64,000 nucleotides of DNA from Callorhinus ursinus (Eukaryota > Chordata > Mammalia > Carnivora > Otariidae), in the NCBI RefSeq assembly GCF_003265705.1, contig NW_020313168.1, forward strand, positions 5,277,862 to 5,341,861, given 5' to 3'. The first letter of the stretch is position 1, and each line of letters opens with the position of its first letter. Positions 1 through 12,185 of this stretch are shown piece by piece. A program made the position numbers and the translations under genes. Under the pieces are notes generated by a model, which did not search any database, was not told where the DNA came from, and was given only the letters and a program-made list of their open reading frames with translations.

Positions 1-1
1 T

Positions 2-1753
<1,752 letters not shown>

Positions 1754-1763
1754 AGTGTTTCTA

Positions 1764-1935
1764 GGGGCGCCTGGGTGGCTCAGTTGGTTAAGGATCTGCC
1801 TTCAGCTCGGGTGATACCCAGGTGCTGGAATGGAGCCCCTCGTCCAGCTCCCTGCTCAGCGGGGAGTCTGCTTCTCCCTCTGCGCCCCCCCCCCCGCTCT
1901 TCAAATAAATAAATAAAATCTTTAAAAAAAAACCC
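1764..1935 (+). repeat. Can-SINE, plus strand
   Basis: Starts GGGGCGCCTGGGTGGCTCAG and ends in AAATAAATAAATAAAATC plus A-tail. Flanked by a perfect 10-bp TSD AGTGTTTCTA (1754-1763 and 1936-1945). The CT-rich part is shortened and carries a C run. Confidence 0.93.
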
Positions 1936-2037
1936 AGTGTTTCTATACCAGCACTGGCTCTCAACCCTAGCCATTTAAAAACAAGATTTGTTTATGTGTG
2001 CTGGGCCTCCATCTTCTGGATAAGGATGTGACCTTCA

Positions 2038-2165
2038 GGGGTGCCTGTCTGTCTCAGTAGGAAGAGCGTGCGACTCTTGATGCTGGGATTGTGAGTTCGA
2101 GCCCCACCTTGAGTGTAGAGATCACTTAAAAATAAAATCTTAAAAACAAAAAAAAAAGTGGGGGT
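2038..2165 (+). repeat. Short, older Can-SINE, plus strand
   Basis: A diverged tRNA-Lys-like head (GAGTTCGAGCCCCACCTTGA around the B box) with no CT-rich segment. Ends in AAATAAAATCTT and A-tail. TSD TGACCTTCAGGG at 2029-2040 and 2166-2177. Confidence 0.85.
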
Positions 2166-2177
2166 TGACCTTCAGGG

Positions 2178-3297
2178 CTGTGTCTGGGAATTGTAGGCGT
2201 GGGGAAAGAACTAGGAGTTGAAGCGGACAGAGGAAGGGGCAGAGAGGTTACAAAGGTAAATATTGCTAGGGATTCACTGTTAGAATTTCTGTTTCTGAAA
2301 AACTTAGCAAGTTTTGGATTTGAAATACCAATCCCACGGTATATTGAAATTAGTTAAGGGTCTGCAGAATAGGAGGCTAGAAGAAAGCAAGCCATGGTTC
2401 TATTTTGACTTTGCCTAAAGTGAATGTAAGTCTCTAAGAAAACTTGACCATATAAAAAATAAAATATAAATAAGAGAAAAAATTACACCCGATGTTTATG
2501 TACTGATGGTAAAACAGCCTCGGGCATTATAATGAGCTTGTCCCATTTAGTCTTTTTGTTTGTGTGCTTGCTTGTTTGCTTGTTTATTTTGAAGGGGAAG
2601 GAGTCAGCTTTTTGACTGCTTCTTTTGCCATAATGAAGCGCACACGGGCTGAGCCCCAGAGTGTGGCTGGAGAGTCAAGTACAGCTTGCAGCCCTTCCCT
2701 TCCAGTAATTGCAAGGTGAAAACAAAAGTGAGCAGCCAGCAGCTTGTATTACCAGGGAGCTCAGGCCATAAGCAGCCCCAGAACGAGGAAGTACTGTCAT
2801 TGTGGGGTTCCAGTTTTCACAAGTACATACAGGTGGCAAGCTTGCCACGACCATGAGTGGTAGGATTTACCTGGGCAGAGGCATTTCAGCCTGCAGGATC
2901 CCTTGGGTCTTAATTAAGAAGTTCTCCAGGAAGACCAGTGTCCTGAAAACACCAAAATTACCACCCCCTGCTCCCACACCCCCAGAGAGAGGGAGAACAA
3001 CTGTCTCTGATCTTGGCTGAGAGAGATGGGAATGCTCAGTCAATAGTTTGGCTTCTGAGAATCTAGTTGGAGATGAATTCGGGTATGGCTTCCCCTTCTC
3101 AGGCTGGTTAACACAAGAGTGTCCCTCTCCTGGGAGCGCAGGGGAGAATGAATGAAGTCATGTTTGTAGAGGGCTTTGAGCTGCTGGGATGAAAGCAACT
3201 CTCCAAGGGCGAGGTATTATTAACCGAAGGTATCATTATTTTAATCTGAGAGGACAATGTGCGGCAGGTAAAACAGAGCAATAAAAACCTGCCCATT
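2178..3297. other. Intergenic, no gene seen
   Basis: Includes a (TTTGCTTG)-like simple stretch near 2557-2590 and otherwise unremarkable sequence. The short ORF at 2802-3020 has no recognisable domain and no supporting context. Confidence 0.5.
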
Positions 3298-3310
3298 AAT
3301 AACAAGTCAA

Positions 3311-3507
3311 GGGGCGCCTGGGTGGCTCAGTTGGTTAAGCGACTGCCTTCGGCTCAGGTCATGATCCTGGAGTCCCGGGATCAAGTCCCACATCGGGCTC
3401 CCTGCTCAGCGGGGAGTCTGCTTCTCCCTCTGACCCTCTTCCCTCTCGTGCTCTCTATCTCTCATTCTCTCTCTCTCTCAAATAAATAAATAAAATCTTT
3501 AAAAGAA
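3311..3507 (+). repeat. Can-SINE, plus strand
   Basis: Full-length subtype with the GAGTCCCGGGATC and CTGACCCTCTTCCCTCTCG segments. TSD AATAACAAGTCAA at 3298-3310 and 3508-3520, perfect over 13 bp, suggesting a young insertion. Confidence 0.95.
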
Positions 3508-3709
3508 AATAACAAGTCAAACAGTAGTAGCCTCAGAAGGTAGAAAATCCTCATTCCATCAATGGTCTGAGCTACAGAGGGAGCTGAGACCTGGAAGAGA
3601 GACGGTCACAGTTGGTATTTCCTGGGGCGGCTCTCAAGGATGTTGTGAATGTAAGTCGGGGGGAGTGGGTGCTGAGACAGGCAGCAATAGCTGGCCCACA
3701 ACAAAACAC

Positions 3710-3875
3710 CACCGCCTACCAAGAACTTCCTGTGAGCCAGGCACCTTTCTAAGAGTTTAATGTCACTGCCGGGCAGGTAAGGCACACAGGAGGGGAGGAG
3801 CCTCCCCAAGGTCACAGTAGTAAGTGGTGGAGTGAGGCATGGCCTGGGGTCTCGTTCCAGAACCTCATGGTTACC
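3710..3875 (-). repeat. MIR-like SINE relic, minus strand
   Basis: Contains the antisense MIR signature: GAGCCAGGCACC, CAAGGTCACAGTAGTAAGTGG and a degenerate end. Boundaries are approximate. Confidence 0.6.
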
Positions 3876-4673
3876 CCTTGCGGCCCGCCCCCGTCCTTCG
3901 TGCTGGAGAGGTTGCCTTTTCCACGCAAGGGCTGTCAAGGGCACTGGGATTTCCACTGGGGATACTTGGACATGAGTGAGCCCCCGCTGGGGAAAAGGGG
4001 ACACCAGTTGTCTTTGTATCTTCGTATTTCTTGTTTCCCTATTGCTGCTTCAAGTTGCCATAACAAAGGGACCAGGTGGCCAGGAGAAGCAGAAAGACGT
4101 TGGGGGAAGGCGAGGGAGGGTGCAAAGGGTGTCCACGCCAGGATGGGAAGGCAGCATGAAGGCCAGCAGCACCAAGGCCCCCTGGGCAGCTGGCTGAGGC
4201 TGGAGGTTCCGGCCCAGGAAGGGGGGCTCAGGTGCTGATGGGTGGGGCGGCTCCCTTCCCCTGTCTTGGACTTCCAGTGCTACTCCCGGCTTTTGTTTGC
4301 CTCCTGCAACCTATGTTGTGCTACTAGTTTTCAGTGAAAATTGATGCTATTTCTACTAAAGATAGTGGGTTGGGTAGACCTTGCCACTTCGAAGCATTAG
4401 TTTTTTGGTTGTTTTTTTTTTTTTTTCCTAGTCTTTCTCCTTAAAGAGGATGGGGGCTAGCGCAGGAGTGCTCCCTCTACTCCAAGCAAATCCCAGGTCT
4501 CCTCGGTGATAATTGAGATTTCTCTCTATTGAGAATGTACTACGAACCCAGCTCTGTGCTAAATCCTTTGTTTGAATTACCTTATTTAATAAGGTAATTA
4601 CCTTATTTAACAGCCCAGTGAGGTGGGGATTGTGCCCATCCCCAATTAGCAAGTGAGAAAAGCAGGGTCAGAG

Positions 4674-4857
4674 GGGCGCCTGGGTGGCTCCAGTCAGTTA
4701 AGCGACTGCCTTCAGCTCAGGTCATGATCCCAGGGTCCTGGGATCGAGCCCCGCATCGGGCTCCCTGCTCCGCGGGAAGCCTGCTTCTCCCTCTCCCACT
4801 CCCCCTGCTTGCGTTCCCTCTCTCGCTGTCTCTCTCTGTCAAATAAATAAATAAAAT
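4674..4857 (+). repeat. Can-SINE, plus strand (left half of an inverted pair)
   Basis: Begins GGGGCGCCTGGGTGGCTCC and reaches the AAATAAATAAATAAAAT tail. The TSD AGCAGGGTC(A/G)GAG lies at 4661-4673 and again at 5025-5037, after the second SINE. The pair therefore sits inside one TSD. Confidence 0.92.
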
Positions 4858-5024
4858 GTTTTTTTTAAGATTTTATTTTATTTATTTGAGAGAAAGAGTG
4901 AGAGAGAGAGAGCACAAGAGGGGGTAGGGTCAGAGGGAGGAGCCGACTCCCCGCCGAGCACGGAGCCCGATGCGGGACTCGATCCCGGGACTCCGGGATC
5001 ATAAACTCTTAAAAAGAAAAGAAA
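4858..5024 (-). repeat. Truncated Can-SINE, minus strand, inside the tail of the previous SINE
   Basis: Starts as poly-T then AAGATTTTATTTTATTT. It is broken off at GGGATCAT (about 5001), lacking the tRNA head, and the tail of the first SINE (CTTAAAAAGAAAAG) resumes. It is a 5'-truncated copy that landed in the A-tail of its neighbour. Confidence 0.88.
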
Positions 5025-5130
5025 AGCAGGGTCGGAGAGGTTAAGTGACTTGCTCAAGGTCACTCAGGTAGCTCCAGGTGGAACTGAGCTCTGAACTCGG
5101 CTTCGTGTATTTACCCGCAAAGCTGGTGCT

Positions 5131-5764
5131 CTTAAATATCATAATCTACTTTGTATCCCTGCCTAGCCCCTGGCATCCACCTTCTCTCCTCCCGTGGTGT
5201 TACTAGAAAGATAGAAAAGCCTGTCTGGGTTGTTGGAAGTAGCAGGAAGGTCAAAGCCATTCTGCAAGTGATGAGTTCATGCTGTTTTACACCAGATTAC
5301 ATTTTCACCAAATGTCACATGTCCCCCAAGGGACAAAGGCCATACCACTCCCAACATAGTAAATGGCATTTCCTAAAAGCAGCACTGGGGGCCTGCGCTC
5401 TGTCCTGCGCCAGCCAACTGGGTGATAAGGTGGCCTCACCTCCTGTTGCCAGGTGTGTCTCATGGTAGGTGAGTCTCTGACAACCTTTCGAAGGGACACT
5501 GGAGGTGGGGTCTTTGCCAAAGGGGAGAGGAAGACAGGGTAGAGAGACAACTTTCTAAGGAAGGTTCTCCTTCTCAGGGGCCTTCGATTGTCCCCTTGAA
5601 CTCAGGCTCCCAGCTACTTTCTCTCGATGGTCTAGGAATTGACTGGCGTGGAGCTGGGCCTCTGTAGCCTCACCCTTGCATTCAAAAACATGGGAGATCC
5701 ATTGCTGTGGCAGCTGCTGCTTCAAGTTTTGAGACAGCCTTCTTACCTGAGCCAAACTTTTTTT
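5131..5764. other. Intergenic, no gene seen
   Basis: Mixed-composition sequence with short open frames on both strands (longest about 105 codons) and no recognisable domain, splice context or repeat family. Confidence 0.45.
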
Positions 5765-6010
5765 TTTTTTTTGAGAACTATATCACACACCAAGAGTTCG
5801 TATATAACCTATGCGTGGTTTGAGGAATAATGAACAATCACCCACGTACCAACACAGAACCTAAGATGTCCAAGACTCTCACATGAGCCTCCCCAAAAGC
5901 ATACCTTCCTTTCCTCCCCAGACCTTAATCCTCATATTTGCATTAATCATTCCCTTGCTTCTCTTTGTCCTTTACTCCTGTAGGTATGTATCTCCAAACA
6001 ATGTGTTGTG
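5765..6010 (-). repeat. Old L1 3'-end relic, antisense
   Basis: Poly-T start, then GAATAATGAACAATCACCCA and CGTACCAACACAGAAC. This resembles the antisense 3' region of ancient mammalian L1 elements. Strongly diverged. Confidence 0.45.
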
Positions 6011-6096
6011 GGTGTGACAGATTGATTCTTTTGCATACGTGGTTCAGCCCTTCTGCCCTCCATCCCTCTCTTCATTAACTCTGCTGGGTGAGCTCT

Positions 6097-6146
6097 GTGG
6101 ATCCCCTCCCCCCACCCCCCCCACCCCCCCAACCCCGCTCCCACCC
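6097..6146. repeat. C-rich tract
   Basis: Runs of 5-8 C separated by single A residues. The minus strand has the pattern of a G-quadruplex-capable sequence. Confidence 0.8.
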
Positions 6147-6764
6147 TTTACCAACATGGGTCTCTTGCAAACAGGGCTGGCTCTCTTGTTCTCTCTTCCA
6201 TGACCCCAGACAGCAACTCTGATCCAAACTAGCAATCATAGATGGTAAGAAGATAGGAGGGCTCCTTGGGGGAGGAAGAAGAGAAGCTGGGAAGGATTCA
6301 GGTAGATAGAAAGGAGAATGAAAGGAATTTTCAGAAGGGAGAACAGTACGAACCAAGGCACAGAGTTACTTTGAAAGCTAGTTCATAGCAAAGAGTTTTC
6401 AAGCATCTTTTGGGAGACATAGGGTGGGGGCGATGCTAAGCTTGGATAGGCAAGGGTTAGAGTGGACCCTCTCTAGAATGTGGGGTAGGAGGGCATGGTT
6501 AGTATCCTTCCCTTTGTTTCAGAAAAATGGCACATGCTTTCTCAAGGCGGTGCAGAGACTCTTCAAATTAATCAGGTCAGGCTAAGCTTTGTTCAGGTAA
6601 GTACAATCCGAAAGTCTTACTTCTCACCAATACAAAGTTTGCTGCAGTTTGGTGACTCTCAAGAAGAACTGCCCTCTGGGCAATGACCCAATGACCCAGA
6701 CTGTGGGAGTTTCCACAATCATGAAGCTCCCAGTTGATAAACTCTAGAGCCCTTGGGTGGCTGC

Positions 6765-6905
6765 CTGTTTTTATAAATAAAGTTTTATTGGAACCCAGTT
6801 ACCCTTATTTGTTTGTATTATCTATGACTGCTTTTGTACTACAGCAGAGCTGAGTAGTTGCAGTATGGATCACAAAGCCTAAAAGGTTTCCGATCTGTCC
6901 TTTGC
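6765..6905. repeat. Ancient interspersed repeat, family uncertain
   Basis: ATAAATAAAGTTTTATTGGA, followed by CTATGACTGCTTTTGTACTA and GAGCTGAGTAGTTGCAGTAT. This is a widely dispersed mammalian repeat motif. I recognise the consensus but not the family name with certainty. Confidence 0.5.
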
Positions 6906-8149
6906 ACTATGTGGAACATTCCAGCAGGCAACGTGAGTGCTGGAGAGTCGAGCCTTGGCAATTACGTGTTTTAGCCCAAAAGTAACACACATCTGTTCGC
7001 GGTTCCTTGTCCAGAAGAATCACGTGGCCTCTCCTAACCCAGGGGGAAGCAAGAAATAGAGGAGACCAGGGTATTGATGAGCATTATTACCATCAAACTG
7101 CCATGTGGCTTTTCCACAGGCACCAGGCTGTTGCGCAGTGAGGATGAGCCTATTTTCACCTGCTTATCTCTAAATCCCAGAGGCCCAGAGGGAATTTACA
7201 TGGCCTAGGACTTGAGCAGTGCGGAGGGCAATGTTGAAGAGGTCTGGAGTTTCTGATGAGTTGCTGCTTGAGGTTTCAGGAATTTTCAGGAACACAGGAA
7301 GTCAGGGCAAGTCCTGGAATGGACGTGTTTGGTTAAAATAAAGTCCCTGATCTTTTTTTTTTTATTGCAAGTTTGGCAGTGATAGGTGCCCTTCTCCTCT
7401 AGGAACACAGGGCACCTTGGGGTGAAATTTGGACGTGTGCTATTTCCTGACCCCAAAAGCCCAAGCCACACCGATCACTTCTTGGACCAAGCACGGGTGC
7501 TGTAAATGAACCCAGGGCAGTGTTCTGCATAAAGAGGAAGGAAGTAGTTACTGAGAACAAGAGCACTGCGTTGTACACGACAGAATTGGGAAACCACCAG
7601 AATGTGCCTCATCACCAGCAGTGCCCAGGCCTGGCCTGCCCCTGGGGACCGAGAGCAGTCGGAGAAAATCCCGTGTCCTGCCCTTCGGGAGCCTCCAGAC
7701 CAAAGCTGCCCCACTGACCAGACTGGGTACGGAGCCCAGTCAGCAGAAGGGACTGCTCCAGGAGATAGGGCGTCTGTCTAGGCCTGAAGGCAGTTACAAA
7801 GCACAGCGTCCACAGAGAATATCTGCCAGAGCTCTTGGAGAGAAGTTTAAGGCCAAAAAGGATTTCTATAGACAAGAGGACATGGAGCGTCAAAGGGCTT
7901 GTTGAAAAATGGCCCCAAAGGGAAAAAAAAAAAAAGGTCCTAGTTCAGATAAGGGGATGATGTAGAAGGAAGTGGGTAGGATAAGGAAGACAGATTAAAT
8001 ATGGAGGGAGCAAAGCAGAGGTGCGGGTGGAGGGAGGGTCCCGTGCATTGCCCTTTATTACTGGTGGCACTGCGGATGGAACCACTCTGCTAACTTGGGG
8101 ACCAGCAGGCCTGGTACTGGGACAGGTTTCCTATGGAAGCTGGTAGGAC
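6906..8149. other. Intergenic, no gene seen
   Basis: No recognisable coding exon. Several overlapping short frames between 7475 and 7905 on both strands match no known protein. The 7830-8060 part has the purine-rich look of diverged LINE2-like sequence. Confidence 0.4.
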
Positions 8150-8335
8150 AGGCAGTCTGTGGGGAAGACCGGGGGCTTTGGACTCAGATGAACCTCAGGT
8201 AAGTTCCGGCTCCCTACACCTCCTTGAGGGAGCTTCGGTTTCCCTACCCAGGAAATATAACAGAGCTAATCTCTTAGGGTTGTTTTAAAGATTCAGTGAG
8301 ATAATCCATTCAAAAGTGCTTGGATGGAGTGATTG
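8150..8335 (+). repeat. MIR relic, plus strand
   Basis: Sense MIR signature: GGGGGCTTTGGACTCAGATG, a CTCCTTGAGGGAGCTTCGG stretch, and TTAAAGATTCAGTGAGATAA near the 3' side. Confidence 0.7.
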
Positions 8336-8354
8336 CTCAAAAATGATCATTCTT

Positions 8355-8574
8355 GGGGCACCTGGGTGGCTCAGTCGGTTGAGCGACCAACTCTTGGTTC
8401 CAGCTCAGGTCATGATCTCGGGGTTGTGAGATCAAGCCCTGCATGGGCTCTGTGCTCAGGGTGGGGAGTCAGCTTGAAATGCAATCCCTCTCCCTCCCGC
8501 CCCTCCCCCCCCCATGCTCGCTCGCTCCCTCCAAAAAAAAAAAAAAAAATTTAAAAAAAAAAAAAGAAAGAAAA
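8355..8574 (+). repeat. Can-SINE, plus strand
   Basis: Head GGGGCACCTGGGTGGCTCAG, older subtype with ATCTCGGGGTTGTGAGATC, ending in long A tracts (8532-8576). The TSD is diffuse: AAAATGATCATTCTT on the left versus AAAATTATTATTCTT on the right. Confidence 0.9.
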
Positions 8575-8587
8575 ATTATTATTCTTT

Positions 8588-8698
8588 GGAGCACCTGGCT
8601 GGCTCAGTCAGTAGAGCCTGCGAGTCTTGATCTTGGGGTTGTGAGTTTGAGCCCCACATCGGGTGTAGAGATTCCTTAAAAAGAAAAAAAAAATCTTA
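8588..8698 (+). repeat. Short old Can-SINE, plus strand
   Basis: GGAGCACCTGGCTGGCTCAG, then GTTTGAGCCCCACATCGG and GTGTAGAGATTCC, with an A-rich tail. It lacks a CT-rich segment and sits directly after the previous SINE. Confidence 0.85.
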
Positions 8699-9438
8699 AA
8701 AAATGATTCTTCTTCATATGTATTTCAATAGCCATGTGCACTTACATATGGGAAACAATGTATCCAGTCCTTTGGTTGGGGGCCCTGCGTGCATTCAAAG
8801 AAACTTAAGACCAGGGGTGGCAGATAAACCGGCTCAGGGAGTGGGCAAACCCTGATGGGCAGCATTTGATGGTTTCTGTGGTTTAAATAGTCTCTTTGTG
8901 GCCAATTTCAAGCTACTAACAGTTTAACACCTGGCTGGCAACATTCCTGAACAATCAGCTCTAGAGAGCGGGGCCCCAACCCAATGAGCTTTCTCTCCAG
9001 TTAGCAAATGACACATAAGTGCAAAGTTAACAAGAGCTCCTAGATACACCCCCTGAGCCTGGTCCACAGAGGACTGATCCAGATAGGAGCTAGAGGGCCA
9101 TTGAGGGGTGGGGCTAAGCAGGGACTGAGGCTGTTGCATTTGGGGGAGGGAAAAGCCTGGCTTTTTCTCTGGCCGTTCAGCGGCTACCACAAGTGTGGTG
9201 GGTGAGATGTATTCCTGGCATTTTGAGTTCCCAGTGGGCACGGAAAGATGATATCTCAGGGGATCCAACCCCCGGGCTCTGCCTCCAAGCTGTGGGGCAC
9301 CAACCTCCCTTTCACCACATGCACACTGAAGGCAGGGCCTGGAATGCAAGTCCTGGCTCTGGAATCCTGGAATTCTGACATAAAAAAAATACCTTGGGAA
9401 TTCAACCACTTCACAAACAAAAATTTAAAAAAAAAAAA
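8699..9438. other. Intergenic, no gene seen
   Basis: A 161-codon minus-strand open frame (9409-8924) spans most of this stretch but has no recognisable domain or repeat-free support. I treat it as chance. Confidence 0.4.
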
Positions 9439-9640
9439 TTTTTTTTAAGATTTTATTTATTTGACAGAGAAAGACACAGCGAGAGAGGGAACATAAGCGG
9501 GCGGGGGAGGGGGGAGCGGGAGAGGGAGAAGCAGGCTTCCCGCGGAGCAGGGAGCCCGATGCGGGGCTCGATCCCAGGACCCTGGGATCATGACCTGAGC
9601 TGAAGGCAGCCGCTTAACGACTGAGCCACCCAGGCGCCCC
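9439..9640 (-). repeat. Can-SINE, minus strand
   Basis: Poly-T, AAGATTTTATTTATTTGACA, GAAGCAGGCTTCCCGCGGAG, then GCCACCCAGGCGCCCC at the head. The head is followed by a short C run. Confidence 0.93.
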
Positions 9641-9649
9641 CCCCCAAAA

Positions 9650-9860
9650 AGCTAGCATTTATTGAGCACCTGCTGTATCCTTTGCTGTATCCCCCTGCTT
9701 TCTATACCTTGTCTAACTGAATGTTCAAATAGCACTTTGCTATTCTCATGTCATTTACACAGGAGGAAAGTAAGGCTCAGGGAGATTGAAGGACTTTCCC
9801 ATGGCACACAGACAATAATAGAAGAGCTGGGTTTTGAACCTTGTCCTACATGTAAGTATC
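9650..9860 (-). repeat. MIR-like relic, minus strand
   Basis: TTTATTGAGCACCTGCTGTA at the left, then CAGGAGGAAAGTAAGGCTCA and GCTGGGTTTTGAACC, the usual antisense order. Confidence 0.65.
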
Positions 9861-9899
9861 AAATGAGTTATACAGAAAATTATTCATGTAAATAGGACT

Positions 9900-10400
9900 T
9901 CTAAGAAAGAAGAGTCAACGGTGGGCCAGGGTTCTCAGAGGCGGCTTCATAGAGAAGGTGGGATTTCAGCTGAGGGGATTAACTGCACACAGGAGTGGCA
10001 CCCGTAGAAAGGTTTTCTTTTTTTTTTTTTTTTTATTTATTTGAGACAAAGAGAATGAGAGAGAGAGAGCACATGAGAGGGGGGAGGGTCAGAGGGAGAA
10101 GCAGACTCCCCGCTGAGCGGGGAGCCCGATGCGGGACTCGATCCAGGGACTCCAGGATCATGACCTGAGCCGAAGGCAGTCGCTTAACCAACTGAGCCAC
10201 CCAGGCGCCCGGTAGAAAGGTTTTCTATGAGCAAACACATGAACAGGAATGATAGCTGCATTCGCGGTACAAGTGGGTTATATGAGAAGCAGAGGGAGGA
10301 AATACCTCAGGGGTAAAACACTTGTCTTGTTTAAGGTAATAGGGAGCCACTGAAGGTATATGGGCAAGGGAGTAGCATGCCAGGAAAGTTAACCCGAGAG
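9900..10400. repeat. Diverged LINE2-like sequence interrupted by a SINE
   Basis: GGCTTCATAGAGAAGGTGGG and AATAGGGAGCCACTGAAGG are signatures of an old mammalian dispersed repeat. It is split by the SINE at 10019-10211. Confidence 0.45.
10019..10211 (-). repeat. Can-SINE, minus strand
   Basis: Complete antisense copy with a perfect 15-bp TSD GTAGAAAGGTTTTCT at 10004-10018 and 10212-10226. The perfect TSD and little internal decay suggest a young insertion. Confidence 0.95.
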
Positions 10401-10409
10401 TGATTTTTA

Positions 10410-10599
10410 TTTTTTATTTTTTTTAAGGATTTTATTTATTTATTTGAGAGAAAATGAGCAGGGGGCAGAGGTAAGGGAGACGGAGAAGCAGGCTCCCAGC
10501 TGAGCAGGGAGCCCAGTGTGGGACTCCATCCCAGGACCCTGAGATCATGACCTGAGCCGAAGGCAGACACTTAACTGACTGAGCCACCCAGCTCCCCGA
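10410..10599 (-). repeat. Can-SINE, minus strand
   Basis: Poly-T start, head GAGCCACCCAGCTCCCC at the right. Imperfect TSD: AGAGTGATTTTTA on the left, AGGGTGATCTTTA on the right. Confidence 0.9.
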
Positions 10600-11954
10600 C
10601 CCCAGGGTGATCTTTAGAGGCAGGACCAAGAAGCAGGAAGACCAGAGAGGAAGCTAATGAAATCGCCAGACCTCTCTTCATACATAGATTTCATCTTGGA
10701 ATATAAAAGATAACAGTATACAACCAAGCAATATAATAAATATACACCTCATGGTGCATAAAAAAAGATCTAGGGCTTCCAACAGTACTGTGAGAACCAC
10801 AACAGTAGGTAGTACCTCTGTTTATTACTTGGCAGGCTCAACACAGAGTCTTTGAAGCGCCCTAATGAGGATGGTAGTTATCACTTAAATAAACAAGCAA
10901 TTAGCTCAGGAATAAACGTGTCATTGTAAATGAAGTCATTGAATCGCTGTCCTGTGGTGGACTTTAGCCAATGCTCAGGCTTTAGCAGAGACACATCATT
11001 AGTGCGTATAGGACGCTTTTAACCCACCTGGTAAGAATCTGATCTGACCCTCCGTAGGGGCTCTCACTACCCTCTTCTCATCTGCTGCGCTTTGGTTCCT
11101 GTGCCTGCAAGGAGTTAGGTGACGATCTGACCTCAGCTCCAGTTTCCGAGGAGTGGAGAGGGAAGTGCAGCGGAGAGAAGCTCACGGCTTTCTTATTCCT
11201 ACTCAAGCGTGGTTATGGACAGCTTCCATGCAAACGCAGTGTATTGCGCGTCGCATCCTCACTGTTTGTGTTGGGTTTCTGAGCTTTTCCCTTGAGTTGA
11301 TTTGTCCTCTTACATTGGCCCTAGAGCACAACCTACCCTGCAATAAAAAGAAACCAAACCAGCAGTACTCGTTTCGCTTAGCAAGACCCAGGGCATGGAT
11401 GGAGCCTGGGATCCCCGAGTTCTGAGCCATGCTGCTATTTGTATGCCTTGGGCCAATCCCTTCCCCTCCCCAGGCTGCAGCTGCTTCATCTGTCAGGTGA
11501 AGGGGCTGGACTAGATGACCTTTAGACTTCTTCCTGATCTGACGCTCCAGCCAGGACATGCGTTGTCAAGAAACCCTAGGAGAAGGAAGAGAATTCATTC
11601 TCATTTTCTTCCTTTGAATTTCTAAGTAACCACAGTTGATCATTGGTTAAAGAGGGGTACGAGGGCTGTCGCCACGCTGCCTCTCTCACACTCTGATTTC
11701 TCTGGGTCACAGGAGACAGAGGTTGGGCTTTTTTGCCTGCCTGGTGTGTTTACCCGAGAAGGGCAGCAGGGGCAGCCGAGTGGATACTGGGCTGAAATGT
11801 TAGCGGTGCATTCTTTTCGCACTGACTTCATCACGCAGAATGTGCAGCCCCAGGTGGGGCTGAGCTCAAAACCAAAAGCAGGGCTGGGCAGATGAAGGCA
11901 GAAGTGAGTGTACTGAAACTAGCTTACACGGTCTGGTACTTGATAGAACGATCT
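10600..11954. other. Intergenic, no gene seen
   Basis: No exon, RNA gene or clear repeat was recognised in this 1.3 kb. Paired short frames at 11153-11559 on opposite strands look like chance. Confidence 0.45.
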
Positions 11955-11970
11955 GGAAGTCAACTAAAAT

Positions 11971-12169
11971 AGGGGTGCCTGGGTGGCTCAGTCGGTGAAG
12001 CGTCTGCCTTTGGCTCAGGTCATGATCTTGGAGTCCTGGGACCGAGCCCTGCATCCGGCTCTCTGCTCAGCGGAGAGTCTGCTTCTCCCTCTCCCTCTGC
12101 CCCGTGCTCATGATCTCCCTCCCTCCCTCCCTCCATCTCTCTCAAATAAAAAAAAAAAATAATAATAAT
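11971..12169 (+). repeat. Can-SINE, plus strand
   Basis: GGGGTGCCTGGGTGGCTCAG head, tail with a (CTCC) run, A tract and (AAT)n. TSD GGAAGTCAACTAAAAT at 11955-11970 versus GGAAGTAAATTAAAAT at 12170-12185. Confidence 0.93.
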
Positions 12170-12185
12170 GGAAGTAAATTAAAAT

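Larger units (their letters stand above)
4530..5130 (-). repeat. MIR relic split by a SINE pair
   Basis: The antisense MIR signature runs on both sides of the insertion at 4674-5024: TGTGCTAAATCCTTT and GTGAGAAAAGCAGGG on the left, then GAGAGGTTAAGTGACTTGC and AAGGTCACTCAGG on the right. A perfect 10-bp-arm hairpin, TTACCTTATT/AATAAGGTAA, lies at 4577-4597. Confidence 0.7.

Noticed and set aside
3259..3489. Recurrent short protein MI(L/P)(E/G)S(R/W)D with [11 protein letters not shown], found dozens of times
   Set aside because: It is the translation of Can-SINEs in one frame, not a gene family.
8924..9409. 161-codon minus-strand frame
   Set aside because: No recognisable domain. Opposing frames of similar length overlap it, and it lies in intergenic DNA without CpG island or splice context.
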